43,444 nt of DNA. It comes from Solirubrobacteraceae bacterium (lineage in GTDB: Bacteria; Actinomycetota; Thermoleophilia; Solirubrobacterales; Solirubrobacteraceae). Positions 1 to 7,843 of the stretch are shown in pieces. Position 1 is the stretch's first letter; every line of letters starts with the position of its first letter. The stretch spans positions 74,005-117,448 of the forward strand of contig JANJTP010000019.1 in assembly GCA_024711025.1 (NCBI GenBank). Reading direction: 5' to 3'. A program made the translations under genes and the position numbers. Under the pieces are notes generated by a model. It was not told the origin of the DNA. It was given only the letters and a program-made list of their open reading frames with translations, and made no database searches.

Positions 1-822
1 GGGCTGGCGGTCGTCGCGGCGTTCGAGCTGCTGTCCGCGCTCGACGGTCGGCGCGTGCTCGCCGGCGTGGAGAGCGCCCTCGCACCGCTGCGCACGGCCG
101 GGCGAGCGGGGGGCGTGCCGGCGGACGGCGAGCGGCGGCGGCTCGTCTTGACCGCCGCGGCGGTCGCCTGCGGCGCGGGCTGGCTGGTCGCCGGAGCTCT
201 CGGAGCGGGGCTGCTCGGGCTGCTCGGGCCGCCGGCGGCGGTCGCGCTCGTAGCTTTGCGGCGTGCCCGTTGGCGCGCGGCGATGGCACGCGGAGCCGCC
301 CCTGCGGCGCTCGCCCTCGCGGACGCGCTCGCGGGCGGACACGCGGTCAGCGGTGCGCTCGAGGTCGCGGCGCGCGACGGTGCGCTGCCGCGCGCCGCGC
401 GGGTGGCGCTCGGCTCGGCGGCGGGTGCGATCGCCGTCGGCGAGCCGCTGCCCGCGGCGCTCGGGCACCTCGCGGACAGAACCGGACCGGGAGGCTGGCG
501 CGCGATCGTCGCTGCGATCCTCGTCCAGCGCGAGACCGGCGGCGACCTGGCGCGGCTGCTGCGCGAGCTGGCCGACGGGCTCGCCCGACAGGCTCGCGCG
601 GAGGCGAACGCTCGAGGAGCCAGCGCGCAGGCGCGCTTGACCGCGCGAATCGTCGTGCTGCTGCCGGCTGCGGCGCTCGCGCTGCTTGCGATCGCGGCCC
701 CGGACGCACTCGGTGCGATCGCGGCGAGCCCCGCGGCGCTGCTGCTTGCGACCGCCGCCGTCGTGCTGCAGGCGTTGGCGCTGCTCGCCGTGTGGGCGAT
801 CGCGCGTGGGGTCGAGCGTTGA
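1..822 (+). CDS. TadB-like type II secretion/Flp pilus assembly membrane protein (5' partial)
   Basis: Inner-membrane platform protein of the type II secretion F (T2SF) superfamily, of the sort that works with the TadA ATPase to assemble Tad/Flp pili. The reading frame is open from base 1, so the true start probably lies upstream; the first in-window start codon is GTG at 55. The visible part begins with the end of a hydrophobic stretch, then a basic linker, a second hydrophobic segment (roughly residues 38-75 counted from GTG 55), the cytoplasmic helical T2SF domain, and a C-terminal pair of hydrophobic segments. A helix with QRETGGDLARLL is typical of the T2SF fold. The stop overlaps the TTG start of the next T2SF gene, the usual tadB-tadC pairing. 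Family placement is good; pilus versus other secretion role is inferred from the pairing. Confidence 0.75.
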   Translation, partial: GLAVVAAFELLSALDGRRVLAGVESALAPLRTAGRAGGVPADGERRRLVLTAAAVACGAGWLVAGALGAGLLGLLGPPAAVALVALRRARWRAAMARGAAPAALALADALAGGHAVSGALEVAARDGALPRAARVALGSAAGAIAVGEPLPAALGHLADRTGPGGWRAIVAAILVQRETGGDLARLLRELADGLARQARAEANARGASAQARLTARIVVLLPAAALALLAIAAPDALGAIAASPAALLLATAAVVLQALALLAVWAIARGVER

Positions 823-1667
823 CGGGTGGCGCGGTCGCCGCCGGCGTGGCGGCGGCGGCGGGCCTGCTGGCGCTCGTCGACTGCCTGCCGGCGCTGCGCC
901 GCGCGCGACGATGGCGCGCGGGTCGCCCACGAGCGCGCCGTGGCGCGTCCGATGGCCTCACCCGCCGGATCGGCGGGCTGGGACGGCGACTTCGCGCTCC
1001 GCGGGCGCCGCGGGACCTCGACGCCCGTCTCGCCGCGGCCGGCGCTCCGGCGGGGCTCGGGGCGGACGACGTGATGGCGCTCAAGTGCGCCCTCGGAGCG
1101 GCCTGCGCCCTGGCCGCGGTGGTCGTCGGGGACGTGGGCGCGCGCGCCGTGGTGGCGCTCGGCGGGATATTCGCCTGCGTCGGCTTCCTCGCGCCCGACG
1201 CCGCTTTGCTGATGCGCGCGGCCTCGCGCGCTCGCGCCGTGCGCGCCGAGGCGCCCGACGTGCTGGATCGCCTTCGACTCGCCGCCGAGGCAGGGCTCTC
1301 GCCGTCGCGCGCCAGCGCGCGCGCCGCCGGAGTCGGCGGCGGGCCGCTGTGCGTCGAGCTTCGTGCGCTGGTCGCCGCCCGTGCGCTCGGCGTTCCCGGG
1401 CCCCAAGCGCTGGCGAGGCTGCGGTCTCGCTGCCCCCAGCCGGAGGTCGAGGCGCTGGCGGCCGCGATCAGCCGCTGTGAGCGCCACGGCGCGCCGCTGG
1501 CGCCGGCGCTTGCGGCCCTCGCGGAGTCGGCGCGTGCGGAGCGCGTGAGCCGGCTGCTCGAGCGGGCGCAGCGAGCCGCGCCGAAGATCCAGCTCGTCGT
1601 GGCGCTGCTGCTCGTGCCGGCCGCGCTACTGATGGTCGCCGCCGGACTGCTCGCGAACCTGCGCTAG
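819..1667 (+). CDS. TadC-like type II secretion/Flp pilus assembly membrane protein
   Basis: Second T2SF-family membrane protein, partner of the TadB-like protein just upstream. I chose TTG at 819 because it gives a 4-nt TTGA overlap with the upstream stop and begins just before the first hydrophobic helix; the product is 282 aa. Order of parts: N-terminal membrane helix, a very basic linker (about residues 25-65), a DARLAAAGAP segment typical of TadC linkers, two membrane helices (about 85-130), the T2SF helical domain (EAPDVLDRLRLAAEAG), and a C-terminal helix ending LLANLR. TadB and TadC form the inner-membrane base of the Tad machine. The ATPase (tadA), if present, would lie before the window. 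The gene is followed by a convergent lipoprotein gene after 96 nt. Confidence 0.75.
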   Translation: MTGGAVAAGVAAAAGLLALVDCLPALRRARRWRAGRPRARRGASDGLTRRIGGLGRRLRAPRAPRDLDARLAAAGAPAGLGADDVMALKCALGAACALAAVVVGDVGARAVVALGGIFACVGFLAPDAALLMRAASRARAVRAEAPDVLDRLRLAAEAGLSPSRASARAAGVGGGPLCVELRALVAARALGVPGPQALARLRSRCPQPEVEALAAAISRCERHGAPLAPALAALAESARAERVSRLLERAQRAAPKIQLVVALLLVPAALLMVAAGLLANLR

Positions 1668-1763
1668 CCGTTGTGCCCGGTGACCTCCCGAGCGCGGTCG
1701 ATGGAAGGGCGGTGCCGAGGGGCTGTGTTGCCGTCCCGCGTGGTTGCGGGGCCGATCGCGCCG

Positions 1764-3380
1764 CTACGACCCGCGGACGCCGACGACGAGCGTCTGGCTG
1801 CGCGCGTCGCCCCGGCGACCGCCGCCGCCTGCGGCCTGGGTCATCCTGCGCAGCACCCCGGCGGTCCGTACGGCTTCGGGATCGCCGGCGCCGAGGTTCT
1901 CGATCAGGTCGGCTACCTGCCCCAGGTCGACGTACAGCGACGGGCGCTGCCCATCCCCGAGTCGGGGAGCGATGGACTCGAAGCCCGCACTGTCGCCCAG
2001 CCTTCCGTCGGGCTTCAGAGCGCTGCGCAGGGCGCGCTTGCCGACCGCCAGCACGAAGCGGTCGCCGGCGGCGGCGAGGTAGAGCCGCACCGGCAGGTCG
2101 CCGCCCGAGATCGAGACCCCGCGGTCGACTCCGGAGATCGCGAGCCGCCGGACGGAGGAGCCCTTGACGAGCCGCGGCAGCACCCGCTCGAGCCGGTGCA
2201 CGGCGGCGCGCATGCGCGCCGGGCGCTGGGCGTCGACGACGAGCCCGCCGCCGAGGTCGCCGAGGCCCGTGCCCTCGAGGAAGATCGCGCCGTTGCCCAT
2301 CCACGAGAGCAGGTCCCGCCGCAGGTCGAGCCCGGTCGCCGCGCGGAGCTGGGCCAGCAGGGCGTCGACGCCGACCTTGCCGAGCCCGCCGCCGCCGGCG
2401 GCTTGAGCCAACGCCTGCTCGACGGAGCCGCCCACGTCGCCGGCTGCCGCGCCGAGCCAGGCGCCGGCCGGCAGCGCGGCGAGCGCGTCGGCGGCGCTCG
2501 CCTGCGCCTGCGCGTCGCCATCGCCCCGCGGACCGCCGGTGGCGGCCGACCGCAGGCGTAGGCCGTCGACGTCCGCGGTCAACGCGAACGCGACGGTCTG
2601 CGCGCCCTCGCCGGCGAGCGAGCGCAGCAGCTGGACGACGTCCGGCCGCCCGCCGGCACGGGCGGCATCGGCGACGAGCGCGCCCACGTCCGCATAGCCG
2701 TGGGCGATCCCCTCGTCGGGCACGCGGTCCTGGGCGCGCTCGAAGGACTCGGAGTCCTCCAGGGCGCGCCCGTCCTCGACCGCGTCGATCGCCTGGCGAA
2801 CGGCGTCGAGGCTGCCGAAGACGACGAGGCTCTCGTCCTCGATCACCGCGCCGGCGCTGTCGCCGCGCTTCGAGCGGCGCAGCTCGATGCCGCGGTGCTC
2901 GCCGGACTCGGGAAGCTCCTTCGAGCGGGCGAGCGCGTCCCTCGCCCTGCCGTTGTCGCGGCTCGCCACGACGAGCAGCGCGTCGGGAGCTGGCTTGCCG
3001 GACGCCGCCGAGACCGGCGGAAGCGCGATCGCGACGCGGTCACCGAGCCACGGCTCGACGTCCTTGCCGAAGTCGAGCCCGTCCGGCCCGTCCGGGCTGC
3101 GCTCCAGCGCGCGGGCGATCGTCCCGCCCGGATCGGCGGTGTCGAGCAGCGCCTTCGCGACTCGCTCGGCGTTCGCCTTCTGTGCGCCCTCGGGGCGAAC
3201 CGTCGCGATCACGTAGAGCGGGGCCTTGGCCGGCACGGCCTTCGCGGGGTCGGCGCCCGCGTCGCCGCCTGAGCCGCCGCAGGCGCTGAGCAGCGCAACC
3301 GTGCCGAGCAGGGCACCGAGCAGCGCGCAGGGCGGGAGAGCCGGCAGGAGGCGGCTGGGGCGGGACGGGGAGTAGCGCAT
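1764..3380 (-). CDS. DUF3352-type lipoprotein
   Basis: Predicted cell-surface lipoprotein of 538 aa. The N terminus has basic residues, a hydrophobic stretch and a lipobox ending LLSAC, with Cys34 as the likely lipidation site, followed by a Gly/Ser linker. The rest resembles the DUF3352 family: PLYVIATVRPEG near residue 55, then DVEPWLGDRVAIAL, and a later repeat of the same theme with LLSWMGNGAIFLEG. The family, common in high-GC soil actinobacteria, has no established function that I know of. ATG at 3380 sits 9 nt behind a TAGGAT box, which suggests a leaderless transcript. It is transcribed away from mraZ and towards the tad genes. Biochemical role unknown. Confidence 0.75.
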   Translation of the reverse strand: MRYSPSRPSRLLPALPPCALLGALLGTVALLSACGGSGGDAGADPAKAVPAKAPLYVIATVRPEGAQKANAERVAKALLDTADPGGTIARALERSPDGPDGLDFGKDVEPWLGDRVAIALPPVSAASGKPAPDALLVVASRDNGRARDALARSKELPESGEHRGIELRRSKRGDSAGAVIEDESLVVFGSLDAVRQAIDAVEDGRALEDSESFERAQDRVPDEGIAHGYADVGALVADAARAGGRPDVVQLLRSLAGEGAQTVAFALTADVDGLRLRSAATGGPRGDGDAQAQASAADALAALPAGAWLGAAAGDVGGSVEQALAQAAGGGGLGKVGVDALLAQLRAATGLDLRRDLLSWMGNGAIFLEGTGLGDLGGGLVVDAQRPARMRAAVHRLERVLPRLVKGSSVRRLAISGVDRGVSISGGDLPVRLYLAAAGDRFVLAVGKRALRSALKPDGRLGDSAGFESIAPRLGDGQRPSLYVDLGQVADLIENLGAGDPEAVRTAGVLRRMTQAAGGGGRRGDARSQTLVVGVRGS

Positions 3381-3389
3381 GAGCGGCTG

Positions 3390-3395
3390 ATCCTA
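3390..3395 (-). promoter_or_regulatory. -10 box of the DUF3352 lipoprotein gene (leaderless type)
   Basis: On the minus strand TAGGAT lies 9 nt before the ATG at 3380. This spacing would place the transcription start at or within a base or two of the start codon. No Shine-Dalgarno sequence lies in between. The -35 region is not convincing. Confidence 0.5.
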
Positions 3396-3426
3396 TGAGG
3401 CGCGTGAGCGGCTGACCCCCCGCGAC

Positions 3427-3682
3427 GGCGCGAAGCGCGTCAGGTGCACGGAAGCGGCGCGACCCGAGGCGCGCGCTCACCGGATGACACGGCGCGAAGC
3501 ACGTCGGGTGGACGGAAGCGGCGCGACCCGACGCACGCGCTCACTGGATGACACGGCGCGAAGCGCGTCGGGTGCACGGAAGCGGCGCCACCCGAGGCGC
3601 GCGCTCACCGGATGACACGGCGCGAAGCACGTCGGGTGGACGGAAGCGGCGCGACCGCGGCCGGAGACGCCCCGGGCCTGCA
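3427..3682. repeat. 64-bp tandem repeat array, 4 units
   Basis: Units begin with GGCGCGAAGC at 3427, 3491, 3555 and 3619, exactly 64 bp apart. Units 1 and 3 share variants (GCGCGTC, GTGCACGG) while units 2 and 4 share others (GCACGTC, GTGGACGG), so the array looks like a 128-bp duplication of a two-unit block. The fourth unit diverges after about 40 bp. The array fills much of the 585-nt gap between the divergent lipoprotein and mraZ genes. I see no plausible gene in it: frames through it are open only because of high GC. Confidence 0.9.
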
Positions 3683-3849
3683 CGACCGCCTGCGTCCGAT
3701 CGTGCTGCAACGCAGCTTGCGCCCGCGTGCGAGCCCTTCCCACCGCGCCCCACGCGGCGGATGCCCCGTCAACAGGCGCGATTCGGGCTCACGAACGCGC
3801 CGCAGTGGACGACTGATGGAGTCGGGTGGGAAAAAATGTGCGTGCAGAG

Positions 3850-3878
3850 TTGTCCAGTGGGTGGAAGTGGGGTACCGT
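3850..3878 (+). promoter_or_regulatory. mraZ/dcw promoter with MraZ boxes in the spacer
   Basis: TTGTCC (3850-3855), a 17-nt spacer and TACCGT (3873-3878) form a good sigma70-type promoter. Within the spacer, GTGGG occurs at 3857-3861 and 3867-3871, exactly 10 bp apart; a third GTGGG followed by A-rich DNA is at 3826-3830. MraZ (the first gene) is known to repress its own operon by binding short TGGG-type direct repeats spaced 10 bp, so autorepression by promoter occlusion is the natural reading. It would drive the start of the dcw cluster. Confidence 0.65.
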
Positions 3879-3890
3879 GCTGCACGCGGA

Positions 3891-3958
3891 CCGGGGTGGA
3901 GGAGCTCCTCCCACTCCTCCACCCCGGCCCGCACCAACCACTCGCCCGGATCGGCGAG
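3891..3958 (+). promoter_or_regulatory. mraZ 5' UTR hairpins
   Basis: A perfect 14-bp inverted repeat, CCGGGGTGGAGGAG at 3891-3904 and its complement at 3914-3927, encloses a 9-nt loop. It starts about 12 nt after the -10 box, so it should lie near the 5' end of the mRNA. A second, smaller hairpin (CTCGCC 3941-3946 with GGCGAG 3953-3958) ends 7 nt before the mraZ ATG, where a ribosome binding site would be. No U-tract follows either hairpin. Possible roles are mRNA stabilisation, premature termination or translational control; none can be decided from the sequence. Confidence 0.6.
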
Positions 3959-3965
3959 CCACGCG

Positions 3966-4397
3966 ATGGCCTTCCGCGGCACCTTCGACCACACGCTCGA
4001 CGCCAAGAACCGGCTCACGGTCCCGTCGAAGTTCCGCGCCTCGTTGAGCGACGGAGTCGTCGTCGCGAAGGGAGTCGAGCGCTGCGTCGCCGTCTGGACC
4101 CCCGGGGCGTACGACGCCTTCGTCGCCGCGGCGCTGGCCGGCCTCAACCCGCTCTCGCCGCAGGCACGCGACCTTCAGCGCTACTTCTCGGCGAACGCCG
4201 TCGAGACCGAGCTCGACGCGGCGGGGCGGATCATGGTCCCGGGGTTCCTGCTCGAGCACGGCGGCCTGGGCAAGGAGGTCGTCGTGACGGGGGCCGGCCC
4301 GTGCCTCGAGATCTGGGATCGCGCGAGCTGGGCGGCCGAGAACGAGCGGCTCGCCGGCGAGGTAATCGACATCACGGCGTCGCTGGGCGGAGCATGA
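3966..4397 (+). CDS. mraZ: Transcriptional regulator MraZ
   Basis: First gene of the dcw cluster, 143 aa, the usual MraZ length. MraZ is a ring-forming AbrB-fold DNA-binding protein that represses its own operon and binds TGGG-type direct repeats; matching repeats lie in the promoter at 3857-3871. ATG at 3966 gives the canonical start MAFRGTFDHTLDAKNRLTVP. The two SpoVT/AbrB-like halves are visible: DAKNRLTVPSKFR near residue 11 and ETELDAAGRIMVPGFLLEHG near residue 80. Its stop overlaps the ATG of rsmH. Family identity is firm. Confidence 0.95.
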   Translation: MAFRGTFDHTLDAKNRLTVPSKFRASLSDGVVVAKGVERCVAVWTPGAYDAFVAAALAGLNPLSPQARDLQRYFSANAVETELDAAGRIMVPGFLLEHGGLGKEVVVTGAGPCLEIWDRASWAAENERLAGEVIDITASLGGA

Positions 4398-5365
4398 TCG
4401 GGGCGACGATGACCGAGCACGTGCCCGTCCTGGCGGCCGAGCTGATCGCGGTCCTGGACCCGCAGCCGGGGGAGACCGCCGTCGACGCGACGTTCGGCGC
4501 GGGGGGACATGCGCGACTCGTCGCCGAGCGGCTCGGCCCAGACGGCCTGCTGGTCGCGATCGACCGCGACCCCGAGGCGGCCGATCGCTTCTCGGACTTC
4601 GCCGCGCAGGCCCCGTGCCGCACGCGCTTCGTCCACGCGCCGTTCGCGCAGGCGCTCGCCGATCTCGGCGAGGAGGGCCTGCGCGCCGACCTCGTCTACC
4701 TCGACCTCGGGCTCTCCTCGATGCAGGTCGACACGCCCGAGCGCGGCTTCTCGTACGCGACCGACGCGCCGCTCGACATGCGGATGGACCCCGGCGAGGG
4801 CTTCACCGCCGCCGACGCCGTCGCGCACTGGGACGAGCGCCGGCTCACGCGCACGCTGCGTGAGTACGGAGAGGAGCGCTACGCGCGCCGGATCGCTCGC
4901 GCAATCGTGCGCGAGCGCGAGCGCCGGCCGATCGAGACGACCGGCGAGCTGGTCGAGGTCGTCGCGGGGGCGATCCCCACCCCGGCGCGCTTCGCCTCGG
5001 GGCATCCGGCCAAGCGGGTCTTCCAGGCGCTGCGCATCGCCGTCAACGACGAGCTCGCCCAGATCGACGCCGCGCTGCCGCGAGCCTGGAACCTGCTGCG
5101 CGAAGGTGGCCGATTCGCAGGGCTTTCGTTCCACTCGCTGGAGGACCGGCGCGTGAAGCGCTTCCTCGCCGACCTCGCGCGCGGATGCATCTGCCCGCCG
5201 GATCTGCCGGTCTGCGCCTGTGGGCGCGAGCCGCAGGCGGAGCTGCTCGCGCGGGGCGGGATCGTCCCCGGCGAGGTCGAGGTCACCGCCAATCCGCGTT
5301 CGCGCTCGGCCCGCCTGCGCGCGGCCCGCAAGCTGGCTGCCTCGGACGGAGAGGCAGATCGATGA
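4394..5365 (+). CDS. rsmH: 16S rRNA (cytosine1402-N4)-methyltransferase RsmH
   Basis: SAM-dependent enzyme (formerly MraW) that methylates N4 of C1402 in the 16S rRNA decoding centre. The protein shows HVPVLAAELIAVLDP, the SAM motif DATFGAGGHARL, the DLGLSSMQVD motif, GHPAKRVFQALRIAVNDEL and GRFAGLSFHSLEDRRVKRF, all typical of the family; a Cys-rich stretch (CICPPDLPVCAC) follows. The start at 4394 overlaps the mraZ stop (ATGA) and gives 323 aa. ATG 4409 (318 aa), with GGGG 5 nt upstream and the family-typical MTEHVPVL, is equally plausible. A 10-codon mini-ORF links its stop to ftsL. Confidence 0.95.
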   Translation: MIGATMTEHVPVLAAELIAVLDPQPGETAVDATFGAGGHARLVAERLGPDGLLVAIDRDPEAADRFSDFAAQAPCRTRFVHAPFAQALADLGEEGLRADLVYLDLGLSSMQVDTPERGFSYATDAPLDMRMDPGEGFTAADAVAHWDERRLTRTLREYGEERYARRIARAIVRERERRPIETTGELVEVVAGAIPTPARFASGHPAKRVFQALRIAVNDELAQIDAALPRAWNLLREGGRFAGLSFHSLEDRRVKRFLADLARGCICPPDLPVCACGREPQAELLARGGIVPGEVEVTANPRSRSARLRAARKLAASDGEADR

Positions 5366-5394
5366 GAGCCCCGATCGGGAGCCGATCCGCATGA
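5362..5394 (+). other. 10-codon mini-ORF bridging rsmH and ftsL
   Basis: ATG at 5362 overlaps the rsmH stop (ATGA), and after ten codons its TGA (5392-5394) overlaps the ftsL ATG at 5391 (again ATGA). The encoded peptide, MRAPIGSRSA, has no recognisable feature. It may carry ribosomes across the gap by termination-reinitiation, coupling ftsL translation to rsmH. In a high-GC genome this could be chance, but both overlaps are exact. Confidence 0.35.
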
Positions 5395-6149
5395 CCCCGC
5401 CGCCCGCCGCCACGACCGCCGGTCGCATCGGCCGCCGCGCCGCGCCGTCACGGGGCACCGTGCCGCGCCGTCGTGGAGCGCCCCCGCCGCGCCGCCGCAT
5501 CGGCGCGCTCGCGGCGCTTCCGGCGCCGGCCCCGGCGCTGCCGCGGATCGCGCCTCCGTCGCGAGGCGGCGCGCTCAGGCTCGGCTCGGCCGTCGCCGAC
5601 CGGCTGCGTGGCCGTGCCCTGATCTTCGCCCTGGCCGCTGCGCTGCTGGGCCTCGTGTTCCTGCAGATCTCGCTGCTCAAGCTCAACACGTCGATCAGCG
5701 CCAACGTCGAGCGCGCGCAGTCGCTCGAGCGCGGCAACGCGACCAAGCGCGCGCTGATCTCGCGGCTCGACGCGGGGCAGAGGATCCAGGAGGTCGCCGG
5801 ACAGCTCGGGATGGTCATGCCCGGAGCGGGCGCCGTCTGCTACCTGCGCGCCGTCGGGGGCGGAGGCTGCTCGGGCGGCGACCCGGCGGCGGCAGCCGGC
5901 GCGCTGGACACGTCGGCGTCTACTGCGCCGACGACCAGCATCGCGGAGGCTGCGGCGCCCGACCTCACCCCGGGCGACGCGGCCGGCGGGCAGGGGGCTT
6001 CCGCGGGGCAGGAGGCTCCCGCGGCGCAGGCCCCCGCGGCGCAGGCTCCCGCGGCGCAGCAGGCGCCCCAGGCGCCGACGACCGAGACCCCGGCTCCGTC
6101 GCCGCCCGCCCAGGGCGCCGGCGGCGGCTTGGCCGCGACCGGGGGATAG
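5391..6149 (+). CDS. ftsL: FtsL-like division protein (septum formation initiator family)
   Basis: Bitopic membrane protein in the ftsL position between rsmH and ftsI; FtsL acts with FtsQ and FtsB/DivIC to activate the FtsW-FtsI septal synthase. From ATG 5391 it is 252 aa: a basic, proline-rich cytoplasmic N terminus (about residues 1-78), one membrane helix (ALIFALAAALLGLVFLQISL, about 79-98), a heptad-like coiled coil (about 100-140, ANVERAQSLERGN onward), then about 100 residues of Ala/Pro/Gln-rich sequence with QAPAAQAPAAQAPAAQQ. FtsL is normally only 90-150 aa, so both extensions are unusual; the Ala/Pro tail may span the wall. Sequence conservation is low, so the name rests on topology, coiled coil and position. 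Confidence 0.8.
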   Translation: MTPPPAATTAGRIGRRAAPSRGTVPRRRGAPPPRRRIGALAALPAPAPALPRIAPPSRGGALRLGSAVADRLRGRALIFALAAALLGLVFLQISLLKLNTSISANVERAQSLERGNATKRALISRLDAGQRIQEVAGQLGMVMPGAGAVCYLRAVGGGGCSGGDPAAAAGALDTSASTAPTTSIAEAAAPDLTPGDAAGGQGASAGQEAPAAQAPAAQAPAAQQAPQAPTTETPAPSPPAQGAGGGLAATGG

Positions 6150-6152
6150 CGG

Positions 6153-7814
6153 GTGGCGCTGGTCGAACGCCGCATCGGCCTTCTGTTCGCCTTCTTCCTC
6201 GGCCTGCTCGCGGTGGCCGCCGTGCGCGCCGGCTACCTGGCGACGGTGAAGGGCGACGGCCTGGCGAGCGCCGCGACCTCGCAGCAGATCGCGACCCAGC
6301 CGGTGCCCGCCCGCCGCGGGTCGATCGTCGACCGTCACGACACGCCCCTCGCGACTTCGGAGCCGGCCGACGACGTCTCGGCGACGCCCTACCTCGTCAA
6401 GGACCCGGTGAAGAGCGGCGAGCGCCTCGCGCCGCTGCTGGGCAAGACGCCCGCCGAGGTGACCCGGCAGCTGGCGCGGCGCGACACCGGCTTCGTCTAC
6501 CTCGCCCGGCGCGTTCCGGCCGAGACCGCCGACAAGATCAGGGCGCTGGGGATCGAGGGGATTGATCTGACTCCCGGGTCGCTGCGCACCTACCCGCGCG
6601 GGATGCTCGCCTCCCAGGTGGTCGGCGCCGTCGGCATCGACGGCGACGGCCTGTTCGGCCTGGAGTACTCCCAGGACCGGCTCCTCAGCGGCGTCGACGG
6701 CGAGCGGCGCACCGTGTTCGACGGCGGTCGCGAGGCGATCGACGTGCAGGACGTCAAGAAGGCCGTGCCTGGGCGCCAGCTTCGGCTGACGCTGGACGCC
6801 GAGCTCCAGCAGCGCACCGAGGAGGTGCTCCAGGGCGTCGGCGAGGCCTACCGCCCGAAGGGCGCCAGCGCGATCGTGATGGACCCGCGCGACGGCGACG
6901 TGCTGGCGATGGCCAACTGGCCGCGGATCGATCCCGCGAGTCCGGGCTCGGCGCCGTCCTGGGCGCTGCAGAACCGTGCGGTCGGCTTCACCTACGAGCC
7001 GGGATCGACGTTCAAGGCGTTCACCGTCGCCGGGGCGCTGGAGGAGCAGGAGGTCACGCCGCGCACGACCTTCAACCTGCCGCCGCAGATCCAGGTCGCC
7101 GACCGGACGATCGGCGAGGCCCACGAGCGAGGCTGGCTGACGCTCGACACGGCCGGGATCCTCGCCCAGTCGAGCAACGTGGGCACGATCATGATCGGCA
7201 AGCGCCTCGGCGACCGGCGCTTCGACCGCTGGGTGCGCGCGTTCGGCTTCGGCCGGCCGACCGGCATCGACCTCCCCGGCGAGGAGCGGGGCATGGTGCT
7301 GCCCGTGGACCGGTACTCGGGCTCGTCGATGGGCAACCTGCCGATCGGTCAGGGCGAGCTCGTCACGCCGATCCAGATGGCTTCCGCGTACTCGGCGATC
7401 GCCAACGGAGGCATCCTCAGGGAGCCGCGGATCGTCGATGCGGTCGACGGCCGGGCCGTCCCGATGAAGCCCGGACGGCGCGTGATCTCGAGTAGAACCG
7501 CGGCCGAGGTGCGGGCGATGCTCGAAGGGGTCTTCGCCCCGGGCGGCACGGCGAGCGAGGTCTCGATCCCCGGCTACGCGCTGGCCGGCAAGACGGGAAC
7601 GGCCAACAAGATCGACCCGGCGACCGGCGCCTACTCCGAGGAGCGCTACGTCGCCTCGTTCGTGGGCATGGCGCCGGCCGCACACCCGCAGCTGCTGGTC
7701 TCGATCCTCGTCGACGAGCCGCAGGGCGCGATCTACGGCGGCGAGGTCGCGGCACCTGCGTTCGAGAAGATCGCGGCGTTCGCGCTGCCCTATCTGCGGA
7801 TCGCCCCGCGGTAG
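6153..7814 (+). CDS. ftsI: Peptidoglycan D,D-transpeptidase FtsI (class B PBP)
   Basis: Septal penicillin-binding protein that cross-links peptidoglycan at the division site together with FtsW. GTG at 6153 lies 3 nt after the ftsL stop; the product is 553 aa. It has an N-terminal membrane anchor (about residues 8-27), the pedestal domain starting at PVPARRGSIVDRHDTPLATS, and a C-terminal transpeptidase domain with all three catalytic motifs: S285-T-F-K288, S340-S-N342 and K480-T-G482. No PASTA domains follow. Also typical are GEAYRPKGASAIVMDPRDG and GFGRPTGIDLPGE. Length and motifs fit a complete, active enzyme. Confidence 0.95.
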   Translation: MALVERRIGLLFAFFLGLLAVAAVRAGYLATVKGDGLASAATSQQIATQPVPARRGSIVDRHDTPLATSEPADDVSATPYLVKDPVKSGERLAPLLGKTPAEVTRQLARRDTGFVYLARRVPAETADKIRALGIEGIDLTPGSLRTYPRGMLASQVVGAVGIDGDGLFGLEYSQDRLLSGVDGERRTVFDGGREAIDVQDVKKAVPGRQLRLTLDAELQQRTEEVLQGVGEAYRPKGASAIVMDPRDGDVLAMANWPRIDPASPGSAPSWALQNRAVGFTYEPGSTFKAFTVAGALEEQEVTPRTTFNLPPQIQVADRTIGEAHERGWLTLDTAGILAQSSNVGTIMIGKRLGDRRFDRWVRAFGFGRPTGIDLPGEERGMVLPVDRYSGSSMGNLPIGQGELVTPIQMASAYSAIANGGILREPRIVDAVDGRAVPMKPGRRVISSRTAAEVRAMLEGVFAPGGTASEVSIPGYALAGKTGTANKIDPATGAYSEERYVASFVGMAPAAHPQLLVSILVDEPQGAIYGGEVAAPAFEKIAAFALPYLRIAPR

Positions 7815-7843
7815 CCGGAGCGAGCCGTGTCGGAGCCGCGGGT

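Noticed and set aside
1668-1763. Bidirectional terminator between the tadC-like and lipoprotein genes
   Set aside because: I found no convincing inverted repeat in these 96 nt.
3427-3682. CRISPR array
   Set aside because: Units are directly adjacent with no unique spacers, and no cas genes are near.
3040-3753. Minus-strand peptides through the 64-bp array (FRAPDALRAV repeats)
   Set aside because: They only translate the tandem repeat, change frame between units because 64 is not a multiple of three, and have no ribosome binding site.
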